Shown here: positions 45,835 through 58,453 of the stretch, piece by piece
Layout: each line of letters starts with the position of its first letter
Position numbering within the stretch: position 1 is the first letter of the stretch
Assembly (NCBI GenBank): GCA_013399895.1
Contig: VXBA01003719.1
Coordinates: 313,903-377,902 of the forward strand
Direction of reading: 5' to 3'
DNA length: 64,000 bases
Source: Serilophus lunatus
Taxonomy: Eukaryota; Chordata; Aves; Passeriformes; Eurylaimidae
Program-made: the position numbers and the translations under genes
Notes under the pieces: generated by a model
Seen by the model: only the letters and a program-made list of their open reading frames with translations
The model's database searches: none
Told to the model about the DNA's origin: nothing

Positions 45835-47770
45835 GATGGGGAAGACAACAGGCATGGCTGGACAGGGGACTTTTGAAGGAATTTGGCGGGGGGAAAGAGA
45901 GTTTATCATCTCTGGAAAAAAGGGCAGGTAACTCATGAAGTGTCTAAGAATGTCATTAGGACAGGTAGAAAGAAAATTAGAGAGGGAAAAGCACAATTTG
46001 AACTTAATCTCTCTTCCATTAAGGATAACGGAAAGTGTTTATATAAATACACCAATAGAAAAAGGAGAGGCAAAGAAAACCTCCATTCTTTGTTGGGCAT
46101 GTGGGGAAACATAGTTACCAAAGATGAGGAAAACACTGAGGTACCTAACACCTTCTTTACCCCAGTTTCCAACAAAAAGACAGATTGTCCTCAGGACAAC
46201 TGGCCTCCTGAGCTGGTAGACAGGGATGGGGAGCTGAACAGTCTCCCTGTAATCCAGGAGGAAGCAGTTAGTGACCTGCTGAGCCACTTGGATCCTTAGA
46301 AGTCTATAGGACCAGATGGGTGATGAAGGAGCTGGAAGAAGAGTTTGTCAAACTGCTCTCCATCATTTATCACCAGTCCTGGCTCACTGGGGAGGTCCCA
46401 GGTGACAGAAATCGGCCAATGTGACACCTGTCGACAAGAAGGCCAGAAGGAAGACCCAGGAAACTACAGACCTGTTAGCCTTACTTCCATGCCCAGCAAC
46501 ATTATGGAGCAGATCATCTCGAGTGCAATAACAAAGCACCCATAGGATGGACGGGGGATTAGACCAGCCAGCATGGATTTATGAGTAGCAAGTCCTGCCT
46601 GACCAACCTGATCTCGTTTTATTACCAGATGACTTGCCCGGTAGATGAGGGGAAGTCTGTGGATATAGTCTACCTGGACTTCAGCAAAACCTTTATATTC
46701 CATAGCATACTCCTGGAAAAGCTGGCAGCCCATGGTTTGAACAGGTGCACCTTTCACTGGGTTAAGAACTAGCTAGATGGTTGGGCCCAGAGAGTGGTGG
46801 TGAATGGTGCCACATTCAGTTAGCAGCCAGTCACTAGTGATGTCCCCGAGGGATCAGTGCTGGACCCAGTCCCATTTTAATATGTTTGCTGACAATTGAA
46901 TGGGGATATCAAGTCCACCATTAGCAAGTTTGTAGATGGCACCAAGTTGGGGGAGAATGTCTGATTTCTGGAGGGTGGGAAGGCTCTGCAGAAGGATCTG
47001 GACATGCTGGATAGATGAGCCAAATCCAACAGCATGAGATTCAACAAGACCAAGTGCCGAGTCCAGTACTTTGGCCACAACAACCCCATGCAGCATCTCA
47101 GGCCGGGAACAGAGTGATTGGAGAGTTGCTAGGCAGAAAGGGATACGAGGGTACTGATTGACAGCAGGATGAACATGAGCCAGCAGTGTTCCCAGGCAGC
47201 GAAGAAGACCAATGGCATCCTGGACTGTGTCAGGAATACTATGGACAGCAGGAGCAGAGAAGTGATTCTTCCTCTGTACTCTGCACTGATTAGGCCACAC
47301 CTCAAGTACTGTGTCCAGTTTTGGATCTCTCATTTTAGGAAGGATGTTGAGGGGCTGGAGCATGTCCAAAGAAGGGCAACAGGGATGATGAAGGGTCTGG
47401 AGCACAAGCCCTATGAGGAGTGGCTAAGAGAGCTGAGGTTGTTTAGCCTGCAGAAGGGAAGGCTCAGGGAAGACCTTATCACTCTCTTACAGGAGGTTGT
47501 AGTGAGGTGGGGTTGGACTTTTCTCCCAGGCAACCAACAGCAGGACAGTCTTAAACTGTGCAAGGAGATGTTTAGCCTACAGAGAGAGTGATTGGACATT
47601 GGAACGGGCTACTCAGGGAGGTGGTGGTGTCACGATCCTTGAAGGTATTTAAGAAGAAACTGAATGTGGCCCTTAGCACCATCCACGGTCTAGTTGACAG
47701 GATGATGTCAGATCAAAGCTTGAACTTGATGATCTCAGAGGTCTTTTCCAACCTAGTTGATTCTATGTAA
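45835..47770 (+). mobile_element. CR1 LINE, longest copy here, plus strand
   Basis: This 1.9-kb CR1 copy starts in the ORF2 linker between endonuclease and reverse transcriptase and extends to the 3' end. The 3' terminus is degraded after TAGTTGATTCTATG at about 47757-47770. The linker frame 45883-46299 is intact for about 138 codons. The RT part is frameshifted, and the ORF2 C-terminus is readable at 47169-47591 (HLKYCVQFW, EHVQRRATGMMKGLE). The minus-strand frame 46854-47405 is its antisense shadow. Confidence 0.95.
45883..46950 (+). pseudogene. CR1 ORF2 linker and reverse transcriptase relic
   Basis: The linker shows KRVYHLWKKGQVTHE, KENLHSLLG and EEAVSDLLSHLDP. After a frame break the RT fingers appear (NYRPVSLTSMPSNIMEQII), then a stop, then SCLTNLISFYYQ and YLDFSKTF in another frame. 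The catalytic box near 46924-46950 reads FVDGTKL, so one essential aspartate has become glycine. The copy cannot encode an active enzyme even apart from its frameshifts. Confidence 0.9.
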
Positions 47771-49810
47771 TGCTGTGAGACTTCATTCTGTACAGGGTTT
47801 TAAATATATGATGGACTTAGAGTTCAAGGATCTAGGTAGCTGTAGATAAATCAGGTAAAGAAACTGTAGCTCATTGGTGTTGAGTGAGTAACTCAGGTGT
47901 GGATTCAGGACAGGGTTTTTTTCACAGACACCTGGGGGTTTCCATTCAATAGCTGGAAATAAGTAATCATGTAAAAGTGGTTCCAAAAGACTGCTATTGC
48001 AGCAAAAACAAAGAGGAAATAAGCAACCTAAGACTGTGAGATATTGATTTATAAGTCATGTTGGTGGACTGAAGGTCCAATTTCACTATATAGTTCATCT
48101 TACATCAAGCAGCATCCAGAACAGACAACTAATCATTGTATTGCTTGTATTGCTACCCATAAAAAAGTGGCTCCTGGATTTTAACCAGCAGAAAAGTAAC
48201 CTTAGAAATGTCTTTTCTCTTGGTTTATTTTCTTGGGATCAGAAAAGAGTTAGTGATGGCCTCAGTGGTGGTGGTCCTGGTGAGTCACACCTCTTGTCTA
48301 CGTAGCAGTATTTCTGCCCAACTATACAACCAAAACTACACCCTAATTTTCTGGATTTTTGTTGTGTAATCTCCAGTATACATTATCATTCTTTGAATCA
48401 AGACTTCTGATTCTTTGAATCAGAACAGGAAATAGTGAATTTTATCCTTCATGTTCCCGGTGTCATAAAGAATATTGTAACTATATGGTTATTATCTTAG
48501 ATGGTGCCTAAAATTATTTAACATTGATATATTGCTCTGAAATCCAGGTCACTCACCTACTGCTATTCAGCTTACTGCAGGACATAGGAAAAAGTAAAGG
48601 GAAGATGATAACTTTTTTAAAAAAAGGAATGGTTTGTATGATATCAAATAATCCTATATACAGTTTATACTTTCCTTCTTTAGCACTTTCATAGAGCTTT
48701 TTTCTCTCCACATTTGAAAGAACTATTGCCCTAATCTTGTTCCTGTTTTTCACAGCAGGCCTACATAATCCCTCCTGCTGTCTGAAAAGAGTTACCAAAT
48801 TGGACCTATTACATTGTTCCCGTACGTAGAATGACATGCAATCAGTAAAAACTCCTTTTGTTTATACCGCTAATAACAGATGTTGCTCTGCTACATCACA
48901 CATGCTGTTTAATATTATCAAAACAATTATTCATTTATTCATATTTGTGCAGTGTGCGCAAGCTGGCATTACAGATCTCACAGACATGGTCTTCATGAAT
49001 GCATAAACAAAAATGCATGTCATATGTAATAAATTAACCCAATTTCCATCACCAATTTTAGTCTTATATGTAAAAATTTGATGGTAACTTTATTGTTTGC
49101 ATAAGGACAAAGGGGTGACAGACAAAACTCTGATCATGTGGAAAAGCTACTGAAATAGTGAAGAGTCCCTTCCTACAGGAAGCTGTTGTATATGCACGAA
49201 AAGAAGTAAGCTTTGCTTTGTCAGGGTGTCAAGGTTCAGGGACAAGTATTCTGGTCTAATTTCATGCTTCTTCCCTTTATCCTCTCAGTCCTCCTCTAAA
49301 AGAAAAACAGTTCAAGAGTTAGTTTGATTCGTTTTGATTGAATTAACAAGGGTTCATTTTAATTGAATTAACTAGTGGGATAACAGCATGACTGAATTTT
49401 AAAGTATAATTAAAGGATTCATCTTCTACTTAATGACAATGGGATAGAAAATTACCTCAGAACAGACACTACAAATGTTGTCTGCTTCCCCATTATAGAT
49501 GTGTATTTTCAGGTAACATGGCCATTAAACCTTCTTCTATACATGACACAAGGTCTGGAAAAAAACTTACCAGTTTAAAGGAAATTCGTTTATTCCTTTA
49601 TGCTTGTACCCTTCAAATATTGACATTGTTTATGATGAATGCCATCATTTACTTTTATTAAGATGTAGTACCACTTGGTCTTTTAGTTAAAATAAGTAAG
49701 TAAGGTATTTTTTTCAAATAAAACCACTCTTTTTTTACATATACAAATGTGCAGTGTGTTTATGGTCCTGGTAGTATGTTTGTGCTCTATAGAAGTATAA
49801 TATTATCTTC
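47771..49810. other. unassigned AT-rich DNA
   Basis: Unique-looking AT-rich sequence. No gene, RNA or mobile element recognised. Confidence 0.5.
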
Positions 49811-51193
49811 ATTTGTGTCGTAGGTTAGCTGAGGCTGGGAAAACTTTTCCTGTATTAATGCTTTTTTTCTTCCCTGCTTCCTCCTCGCCCCTCCCCTCCC
49901 CCACCCTGTTCCCCCTTGGTTCATGTGTGTTTTCTTCTTCAGGGGAAGTTGGGAGGGGAGGAGGATGTATGGGACTGGGACCGGGAAGGATGGGGGGAGG
50001 GGGAGTCGAGGAGACCATGATCTTACGGTGCACACTGCCCCACGGCCGCAAGGAGAGCCTGGAATGCCCTAGAATGCTGAGGGGACCGGGATTACAGGGA
50101 AAGGGAGATTTTTCACAGCACCTGGTCACACCATGGCACGTCCCCGAGTTCCACATGTGCCTGGTGCTATGGGGTTTTCTTGAGCGATGCTGCAGCGGTG
50201 CCGTGAGGCCAGGGGAGCCGGGAGGTCGGTGGCCGGTGCTGGGGCACAGCCCATGGGGACCACAGCCAGGATGCACGGAGTACACACCAGCAGCGGTGGT
50301 GTGGTGCCGCAGAGGGTCAGAGCTGCTCAGGGTGCACTGGAACACTGGAACAGCTGGGAGGACCCAGGTGTTCCCGGGAGCTTGGAGGGGCTTGTGGCAC
50401 GGCGTGCCTGCCATTACAGGCACTAGGACCGCAGGTATAGCAGTGTGGCCACACAGGATCCTGGCCCAGCCTGGCAGGGTGGGGATGGTCCCAGTCCTGT
50501 TCCTGATCCGTGTCCCGGTTCACAGTCCGTCTGCAGAGTAGCGGCGGTGGGCGCGACGCCATGGAAGGGGCGGTGGCGGTGTGATCCCAGCTGGTTCAGT
50601 TGGGGTCCTGGCCAGATGGAGCTGAGCTGCATGACACCTCTGGCTGTAGTAGCAAGTGACACCAGGGGAGTGGACACAGCGGGACCAGACTGGTGGTCAC
50701 GCAGCGGACATTCCCCATGTTGCTGAGGCAGCGGCCCCAGCGCTGGCTGAGTGCTGGGGAGAGAGCAGGGGACTATCTGAGGGTGCTGCCCGGTGCCATG
50801 GCTGTCCCATGGCATTGGAATGGGCGTGGGCTGGTGGCCCTGGCCCTCCACTCCTCTGCAGGGCCGGCCACGCCACCCCGCTGGCAGGAGTCCGGTCTCG
50901 GCACCCGGGAGCCCCAGCGAGGCCAGCCCTGGTGGAGAGGCTCCCCCAGCACCAGTGACTGGACTGGGCTCCCCCAGGGGGCTCGGCAGCCGCAGTGGAG
51001 GCAGTGTGGTGACAGCACGTGATGGTTGCCATGTTCTTTGGCTGGCGGGGTCTGGAGGAGGAATATGGGGCAGAGCTGGGGATGGGACGAGACCAGAAAG
51101 ACCAATGGGGATTCGGCAAGGAGTGACACCGCCCCTCTTTGGAGTAGACTGAGGGAGGCGGGCAGGGTGCAGATTCTGAGAGAGTTGGAGGAC

Positions 51194-51200
51194 TATATAA
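51194..51200 (+). promoter_or_regulatory. LTR TATA box
   Basis: TATATAA sits about 420 bases before the AATAAA at 51617-51622. The pyrimidine-rich stretch at 51214-51232 lies where transcription would be expected to start. Activity is inferred. Confidence 0.6.
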
Positions 51201-51616
51201 TCAGAGAATTTCCCAGTCTCTTTCTCTTTCACGCCTGGGAGTCATCAGAAAAGGAACTGGTCTCAGTGCCTGGGGTTTCCCAGCATTCGCCATCTTGGAA
51301 ATCACCATGTGCTCTACAGGTCATCTCTTCTCTCCAAAGACCAGCCAGCAGCAGACAGCAAGCATCCACCTTCCAGCAATCACCACATTGTTGTCTCCCA
51401 TGTTCTAATGCCCCCCTGCCATCTACCTCAAATCAACTGCACCTTTGGACACTGAAATGGGGAATAAGTTTCTCGTTTTGTTTATTGCCTGGTGGGGGGT
51501 GAGATTGGTGTGTGGGCATCTGGTGGGTTGCTTTGGGTTTTTGGGAAGTGATTGTTGGGTTTTCTGTGAGTTTTTGGTATTTTAATATCTTCAAGTTAAT
51601 TCTTTCTACCGCATAT

Positions 51617-51622
51617 AATAAA
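51617..51622 (+). terminator. LTR poly(A) signal
   Basis: AATAAA followed by a T/G-containing stretch (TTCTTGTTTCTTT), about 70 bases before the LTR end. Confidence 0.65.
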
Positions 51623-51695
51623 TTCTTGTTTCTTTAATACATCTGTATCCATAATTTATTAATCAATAATTTGTCCATCAAACCTGGACAATTTG

Positions 51696-53235
51696 TTTGG
51701 CAGAAATCAGATTTTTTTACTAATGAGATAAAACAATATTTTTGATTCCCTCTTCTTTCAGCATCGCCTTCAATGGAAAATAGACAAACTGATCCTTACA
51801 GGCTTATAGAAGTTAAACAGAACTTTAGAAAGAATTTTATCCATAAAGAAAATGGTTTGAAGTGAGCAGAATATGACCCTTCAGGCCTGAAGGTAATAGC
51901 TTTTCATAGAAGTACATTCAGAAAATAATTATCAAGTACTTGATACAATCTTATAGACCTGCAAGCCAGCAGTCAATAGGTTTGTCATTAATTTTCACAG
52001 CTGCATAACCTAGCTCAAAGTGGATAGAGGTGACGAAGGGGAGAACTGAACAATTTCTATCTTCCTGTTTCTTTGGAGTTTGTCTTGCAGGATCTGGGTT
52101 CTATATTGAGTATATTATTGAAAATAATATTTTGACTACAGGTTGGTTGTTCACACTTGTAGGAACACTCAGTAGAAACATGGGATCTTTCATGTTACAT
52201 TAGACCTGTGGCTGCTGTAGATCAGTATTTTTCCTGTGATACTAACAAGTCTTAAGGTCTATAAGTGTCTAGTGTTTTGAGTCATCTGAGACACCATACT
52301 GCACCTAAGACATCATCATTTGGCCAATATGACATAGTATATCCTGCAGTACCTCAAATTGTGCTAGAGACAGGCTGAGACCCAAATGACTGAAACAAAC
52401 CCCAAATATCACAGAAAAAAGTAAACTTGGAAAGTGAAAGCAAATAGTTTCAAGTGTTATTATTATGCAATTCATCATGTGTTTCAGGTATTCTGAATTT
52501 CAATCTTCAAAGATTACTTCCACAATGTAATAATAGCTTGGGTAGAAATGATGTTTATTTCTTTAGAAATATTTACTTTAACTGTGTCAAAGGGTGATTT
52601 CCTGTAAAGTCTGCTTGCTCAATTCAATCTTATTTCAGGCTCTTTTATCAAGTTCCCCTTTAATCTTTTAACATAATAATTTTTTAGTTTTTGAGGCAGG
52701 AATCTTTTGCCATACTAATAACTTGTTCTTCTCTCAACCTGTCTATTTTTGCTGTATGCTTTGCCTAATAAAGTACTGGTCTAAAGCAAGAAGTATCAGT
52801 GACAATATAAAAGACATTTTCTCTATTACTTACCTTCCCACTTTTTCTTCCTTTCAGAACAGCCGTACATGGAGAGAAAGCTCATGGTGAACAGTCCATA
52901 ATATTAACCTTCTTCCCGTTTGGTGAGGCATTTCAGCAGTCTGTATTTTTGCATTACATATGACTACCACAGAATACTGTTTAACTCATTGCTAAAGACA
53001 AGATCATACATGTAACATTATTTACATAGCTATGTATTCCTCAGGTGTCTTTCCAGTCATCAACAGAGATATTGTCTGCCATTATGTTGACCATTTTTGC
53101 AACTTGATTCAGTCCTTTTAAGTTCTGTTCTAGCTTCTCCAGACTTAACCAAATGTATCTATGGTTTGGGTTATTCACATTTTTTTTTTTAATTTGGTGT
53201 TCACTTTGCAATTTGTAGGTTATTATAAACACATT
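51696..53235. other. unassigned AT-rich DNA
   Basis: Unique-looking AT-rich sequence. It contains a 65-base candidate exon at 52858-52922, discussed as a finding. Nothing else recognised. Confidence 0.5.
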
Positions 53236-54223
53236 TGTTGGGGTTTTGGAGGGTGCTGGGTCTTGGGGGGGGGCTCTTGGGAGAAAGGGGAGAGGGGAGG
53301 GTGTTTGAAGGGTGTTTTAAAAGGTGTTTACTTGTTCCCTGTCTGTGTAAAACCATGTTTTTTCCCTTAAGAAAGAAAGCCGAGGTCTGGAAAATCTGTG
53401 GAGCTTTCTTCCCTGCCTCACTCTCTGCGTGCCAGGATGGGGCTCTTCCCATCCTGCCCTCTGGGGCCGAGGTGGGGGGGGGACTGAGGCAGCCCCTGCT
53501 CCTGTTCGATCTCTCTCTTGGGAGAGGCGGAGGTTGCCCCAGCTGCCTCCCCACGGTTTCCCCAGGTCGAGAGAGGAGATGCGGTCGACTGGTGCAGAAT
53601 CCCCCCATCCTCACTCACCGCGAATCGACGCCAGGGGAGAGACGGGACCAGCAATCGGCGGAGGCGCGTGTGGGGCGCGCCGGTGGTGCCGGGGCGAGCG
53701 CGGGCTGCTGTGGCGGGCCTGGGTCCCTCGCCAGTGCGGCATGGAGTGCGTGGACCCAGCTTGGTGATTTGTGTTGGTGGAGATAACATTGGCTGCTGCT
53801 CCTCCCAGTTCCTCTCGGTTTCCCTTCACCTTGCAGGCACCACCAGAGCTCTGACAGCAGTACCAAAAGACCACCCAGCAACAACGCAGCGTGGTGTCTT
53901 ACTCCTTGGGTTCCTGGGAGGGGTGCTTCTCGGTGTTTTTGTCTTTCAGGGGCTCCAAGGGCGGGGAGATACCATCTTTGAGGCAGCTTTCTCTTTCCTT
54001 CCCCTGCTCCTCCGTCTACCAACCTGCTTCGAGGAGCAGTTTGTCATTTGTTTTCTTTTTATTATTTTGTGATATTGTCAAGTCTGTTGTGTGCATTTGG
54101 TTAGTGCCTTTAGCGGTGTCCTATAGTTTTTATAGAGCCTCAGATAAATAAAGTTGTGTTTGCTGTTGCATGTCTATTATGTCTCTCATCCTGATTGCAC
54201 CCCCTTGTGGTAAAACCACCACA
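53236..54223 (+). mobile_element. GC-rich solo LTR related to family A, plus strand
   Basis: The likely start TGTTGGGGTTTTGGAGGG (53236) parallels the sense-strand start of the 8825 copy (TGTGGGGGTTTGAGAAGG). The end TGGTAAAACCACCACA (54223) parallels the family A 3' end. AATAAA lies at 54147-54152, about 70 bases before the end, as in the other copies. The core is GC-rich, with G-runs at 53263-53305. The flanks ACATT and CTTGG do not match, so either a boundary is misplaced or the target duplication was lost. Its right edge abuts a CR1 fragment. Confidence 0.7.
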
Positions 54224-54224
54224 C

Positions 54225-54362
54225 TTGGCCATCTGGGAATGCTACTGGCTCCTGCTAAGTTTCCTATCAACCAGTACTCCCAAGTCCCTTTCTGCCTGGC
54301 CACTCTCCAGACACTAAGTCCTCAATCTATAGCTCTACATGGGGTTATTGTGGCAGAGAAGT
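54225..54362 (-). mobile_element. CR1 internal fragment, minus strand
   Basis: The plus strand reads as the complement of a CR1 ORF2 segment between the FADD box and the C-terminal domain. Translated on the plus strand it gives INQYSQVPFCLATLQTL and ALHGVIVAE, nearly the same antisense peptide as that of the CR1 at 46854-47405. It has neither a 3' terminus nor flanking CR1 on the other side of the LTR, so it is a broken remnant. Confidence 0.85.
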
Positions 54363-57300
54363 CACACAGCACAATGAAAATCAAAGCTAACAATTATGTT
54401 GTGCATCAAAGCAATTTCTGTACCCTCCCACTCTTTGTTTCTTCAGCGCCCAACATTTACCTTTGTGCACTCTCTTTCTTCTCTTTTATTCCTTCATTTT
54501 ATACTTCTGCCCTGTGATATATGCTGGTGATAGGGACTTACGTGACTTAATTTCTTAAATTACTTCTGTCATAATTGCCATTTGTACTTCCACTGTTTGC
54601 TCTTGGCAGGTGGATTTGTGTATCCAAGATGTCAAATAATTCCACTTAGATTCTACTAGAGCTGCAATCTCTGTCTTTTCTGAGGTTTTTTTTTCTGTTG
54701 AAAAATCTGGATAGGCATTTAGTCTTTACAAAAGAAACAAATAAAGAAAGATCTCCAGAATCAGAAGGAAATTGCTCTAAGTTTTCTTAGTAGGAAAAAT
54801 ATTTATGATGATATTTTGAAAATGTGCTTGTAAATCATGCTTGTTAAAAAATTGTGAAAGTGATTCGTGTTTATTAGTCCATTTGAAGAAATTGTGTTAC
54901 ATACAAGTGAGTATTCTGAAGGGTTTATGAAAAGTACAGCTTCCTTGTAAGGTTTTAAAGCTCTTTAGACTGACAATGGAAGAAAAATTATTTTCAGTCT
55001 CACAAACCAGTTCAACTGAATAGACTCTACAAAGATAACAACATGCAACTGAAGTACATTTCCAGTATAATTCACTTTCTGTCTCACATTAAAAAAAAAA
55101 AAAAAAGAAAAAAGAAAAAAAAAAGAGTTGATTTTGTACCAAGTGGTAATTAACAGTATCTTCCTTTTTCTTCCCTTTGTTCTGTTTCCTTCACAAAACA
55201 TAAATAAGCTATAATAAAATAGTTCAGTAGTCTGGTATGTTTGTGTGCATGCCTGAACACATACTCGTCTGATCATACTGAAATTACAATTGTCATTTCT
55301 GCTGCTACAGAAATTGGCATAGCTTATTCATAAAATTCTTCAAATGTAGTTTAGTTGCCTTTAAAAATAAATGAAAGGAGAAAGACTGTAAGGGAATAGG
55401 AGAAGCACAGGTAAAGAAAATAAATAATCCTTCTGGCATTAAAAAAATACCTTGAAAGGAGGCAGAAGTGCTCTAAAGACAAAAAATGTTGATGCAGAAA
55501 ATTCAGCATAAAGAAATGTCTATGACCAGTGTTCTATCTGTTCACATTGCACTCATACAACACCCATTAAAGGTGATGTTCAGCTCCAGGCTCATTGCCA
55601 GGATAGGATCCACTTTCAAGGTCCATTAGCATTCCTTACCTCTTGAAGCTTCTGATCAGCCACTCTTCATGATAAGGAAATTACATATTAACTTGTTCAA
55701 TAGAATTTAAAATAAGAGACACTAAGATTGTCCTTGGGAACAGACGTGAACTGATCGATGCTAACAGTTCCCTAATTTCATTCATTGTTCAATGTTGGTC
55801 CACTTTGTCTTGCAATCTATGGTATTCATAACCAAATATAACAGCATGTCACAGCCTCTCTGGCATTTCTAATATTAAAAAAGCTCTGGATGTAATGTAA
55901 GCTAATTTAGAGATCAACTTGTTGCAGAACAGCTTATAGGAAGACATTCATGACTGATGTTTGAGTAACTAAGGTGATGCAGGCAAATCACTGTCACTAT
56001 TTCACGTCTGTTTAACAGATATAACTGCATGATTGAACCATGTGTTCAAAAGAGTACTGTGGGTTTATATTTATTCAATGCTGTCACTGAATATTCTAAC
56101 CTGTAGTGTGAGTAAGTTTGGTTTTATTTAATGAACTCCCATTGAGTAGCTGAGACAAAAATAGGTCTATAATGTTATGCGATAGGAAGACACAGGGGTA
56201 CTGTGCTAATGCAAGAACATGTAAGAAAAATGTTCCTCCACAAACCTAGTAACCTCCTGACATCTCTTTCTGCTTAAGTTAGAGACTCAAAACCACCAAA
56301 GCAAATCCCTACAAGAAAGCCGAAGCCTCATATACCTGCATTTTCTGCTACCTTAAAACTCCCAAGCCATTTTCTGTGACATTGTGTGGTTATCTCTTGT
56401 GAAGAGAGAAGACCAAGTCTTTCCAAAAGTAGATATTGGCTTTTGAAGAGGCTTTTTATGCTCTGCCTGCCAGCTGCAAAGCACATCCGAGGCTAGGGGT
56501 TTCAAATCTCATATCCATCTCTTCTTTCTGACAACTGAATTGTTACCACTAATTAAAGATAATTCTAGAAATCCCCTCAGGCAGACATGGCCAATTGGTG
56601 AGGTTTAATAGTCTGGACCCTTACTTTTTTTAACGCTGATCCATTTAAATGTCCTCTGCTCTGCATCCATACTGGTGATGTCCAAGGTAAAATGCACAAA
56701 GGCACAAGACCTAACACATTGCCAGCAAGGCCCAGAAGAGGAGCTGTCAAACCAGCTTCTAAAAATAAAGGGTGATAGGATGGAGGTTAATAGATTATTT
56801 TATGTAGAATAAGACAGCTCATCCTCTTTCTCAGTGAGTCATGGACAGCTATTAGGCTGCAGTATATTGGTCTTTAATTAGCAGGAAGAAGAATATGATT
56901 AGAGAGTATAAGAAGGAACAGAAAAAAGAGCCCAAGTAAGTTTTTCTCAATAACTTTTTCCTTTCAGGAAATCTTTGAGGATTATTAGGATCATGGTGTT
57001 AATTTAAATATCCAGTACATTCTGGCTTATGCGTCCTGTGAATGGCAGGAACTTGTTTTTAGAAGAGTAATCCAATGAACGTGTTTTTTTATATCTTACA
57101 TTTTAAAACTGTGCTTCCATGTTAGTAATAAAACCTGGGGTTTTTTTCCAGTTTTTGGTGTGGTTTTTTTGGGTTTTTTCCTTGTTGGTTGGCTGGTCGT
57201 GTTTTTGGGGTTCTTTTTTTTTTCTAATGCCTCAAATAATTTTGGAAAACATCCCTGCTGGATGCCTTGCAGGCTGCCTACTCCTCTCATGTATAAAGTT

Positions 57301-58422
57301 CAAATCTTTTGTGAAGTCAGTTTAAATTCTGACAGACTGGCCTACAAGCTGGCACTCTGAATGCTAGTGACCAACATGGGAACTAGCACTTTCCCAGCCG
57401 TCTGTGCAGAACTGGTTTGAGCAGTCCCTTCTGGGACGTGCCAGCCGTGCTTCCAGACATCCTGTTGGAGTGCCACCTTTCAGGATGTCTAGGGACCATG
57501 CAGCTGCTCCACACCAGGAGGACTTCGCTCAAAATAAAAATGACAATAATGCACTCTTTCCCACCTGGAGTTGCACATAGCTGTGATCATGCCATTTCCT
57601 GCTCAGAAAAGCTCCTTTAGGACTTTTTAATAAAATTAAACATTTAAAAAGTTGAAACTGGATGTGATTTGTCTTTTGGCCATCTGGAATCACAACCTGT
57701 CCAGATCAGATGCATGTATCCAGAGCATTCTTAGTCCTGCTGTTGGCTCTCTGCCACCTTGCTGATTCCAATGAGATTTACCATACACATGGGCTGTTGC
57801 TTTTGTCTTTTTTTAACTCACCCTTTTCCTTCTGCACTCTCTATGCCTGGACTTATAGACTGTCATTTGGTCTTTCTCTTGACTTCTGTATAACTTTCTG
57901 TATTTGGTCTTTCCCTTGGCACTGTATAACTGCTGTCCAGGGTCCTGTCCCTCTCTTTAAAACATTGCTGCTTTAGTTGCAATGACACATGTGTATGGGA
58001 CTTAAACAGTTTTACCATTTATAAAGCATCATTACAATTTGTGCACTTCTGTTGTAGCTATGATTTCTAATGGAACTAATGTCTTCAATGCAATTTTGCA
58101 AGTCTTGGGGTGAATTGGCTTTTGATGTAGAAATCTGTGTGAATCATCCAATGCCTGCTGAAGAGTAACTTGCTTATTTATCCTTCAGTGTGGCAGCAAA
58201 GCTTCTTAGAATTTACCTAAATTTTTATTTATGTAATATGTTGCATTGTTTTACTTTCTGAAATTACCACTTTGCCAAATTTGGTTGAAACTGTTCTCTA
58301 AAATATCTAACTGTTATGGGACTCATTTGCCTTCTCAAGTTGAAGTATTTCCTTGAGCTTAACTACAACAGGGCACAGTTTAATAGTCATGGATATGCCA
58401 AAACCTGTTCAAATTCTGTATT

Positions 58423-58453
<31 letters not shown>

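Larger units (their letters stand above)
49816..51690 (+). mobile_element. unusually long solo LTR (1,875 bp), plus strand, TSD ATTTG
   Basis: The ends are TGTCGTAGGTTAGC (49816) and CATCAAACCTGGACA (51690), a partial inverted repeat. ATTTG at 49811-49815 and 51691-51695 is an exact 5-bp duplication. A TATA box (TATATAA) is at 51194-51200 and AATAAA at 51617-51622, so U3 is about 1.4 kb, R plus early U5 about 420 bp, and the tail about 70 bp. U3 is GC-rich and starts with G-runs at 49941-50006. Long overlapping open frames on both strands (242 codons plus, 269 codons minus) fall in this GC-rich region; they resemble no protein I know and are probably compositional. Confidence 0.85.

Noticed and set aside
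46854..47405. Minus-strand open frame of 183 codons
   Set aside because: It is the antisense of CR1 ORF2, whose sense frame is clearly recognisable.
49813..50541. Plus-strand open frame of 242 codons as a gene
   Set aside because: It lies almost entirely in the GC-rich U3 of a solo LTR, starts with the LTR terminus, and has no recognisable domain.
53201..54072. Several overlapping open frames on both strands
   Set aside because: All fall in the GC-rich core of the LTR 53236-54223 and show no domain.
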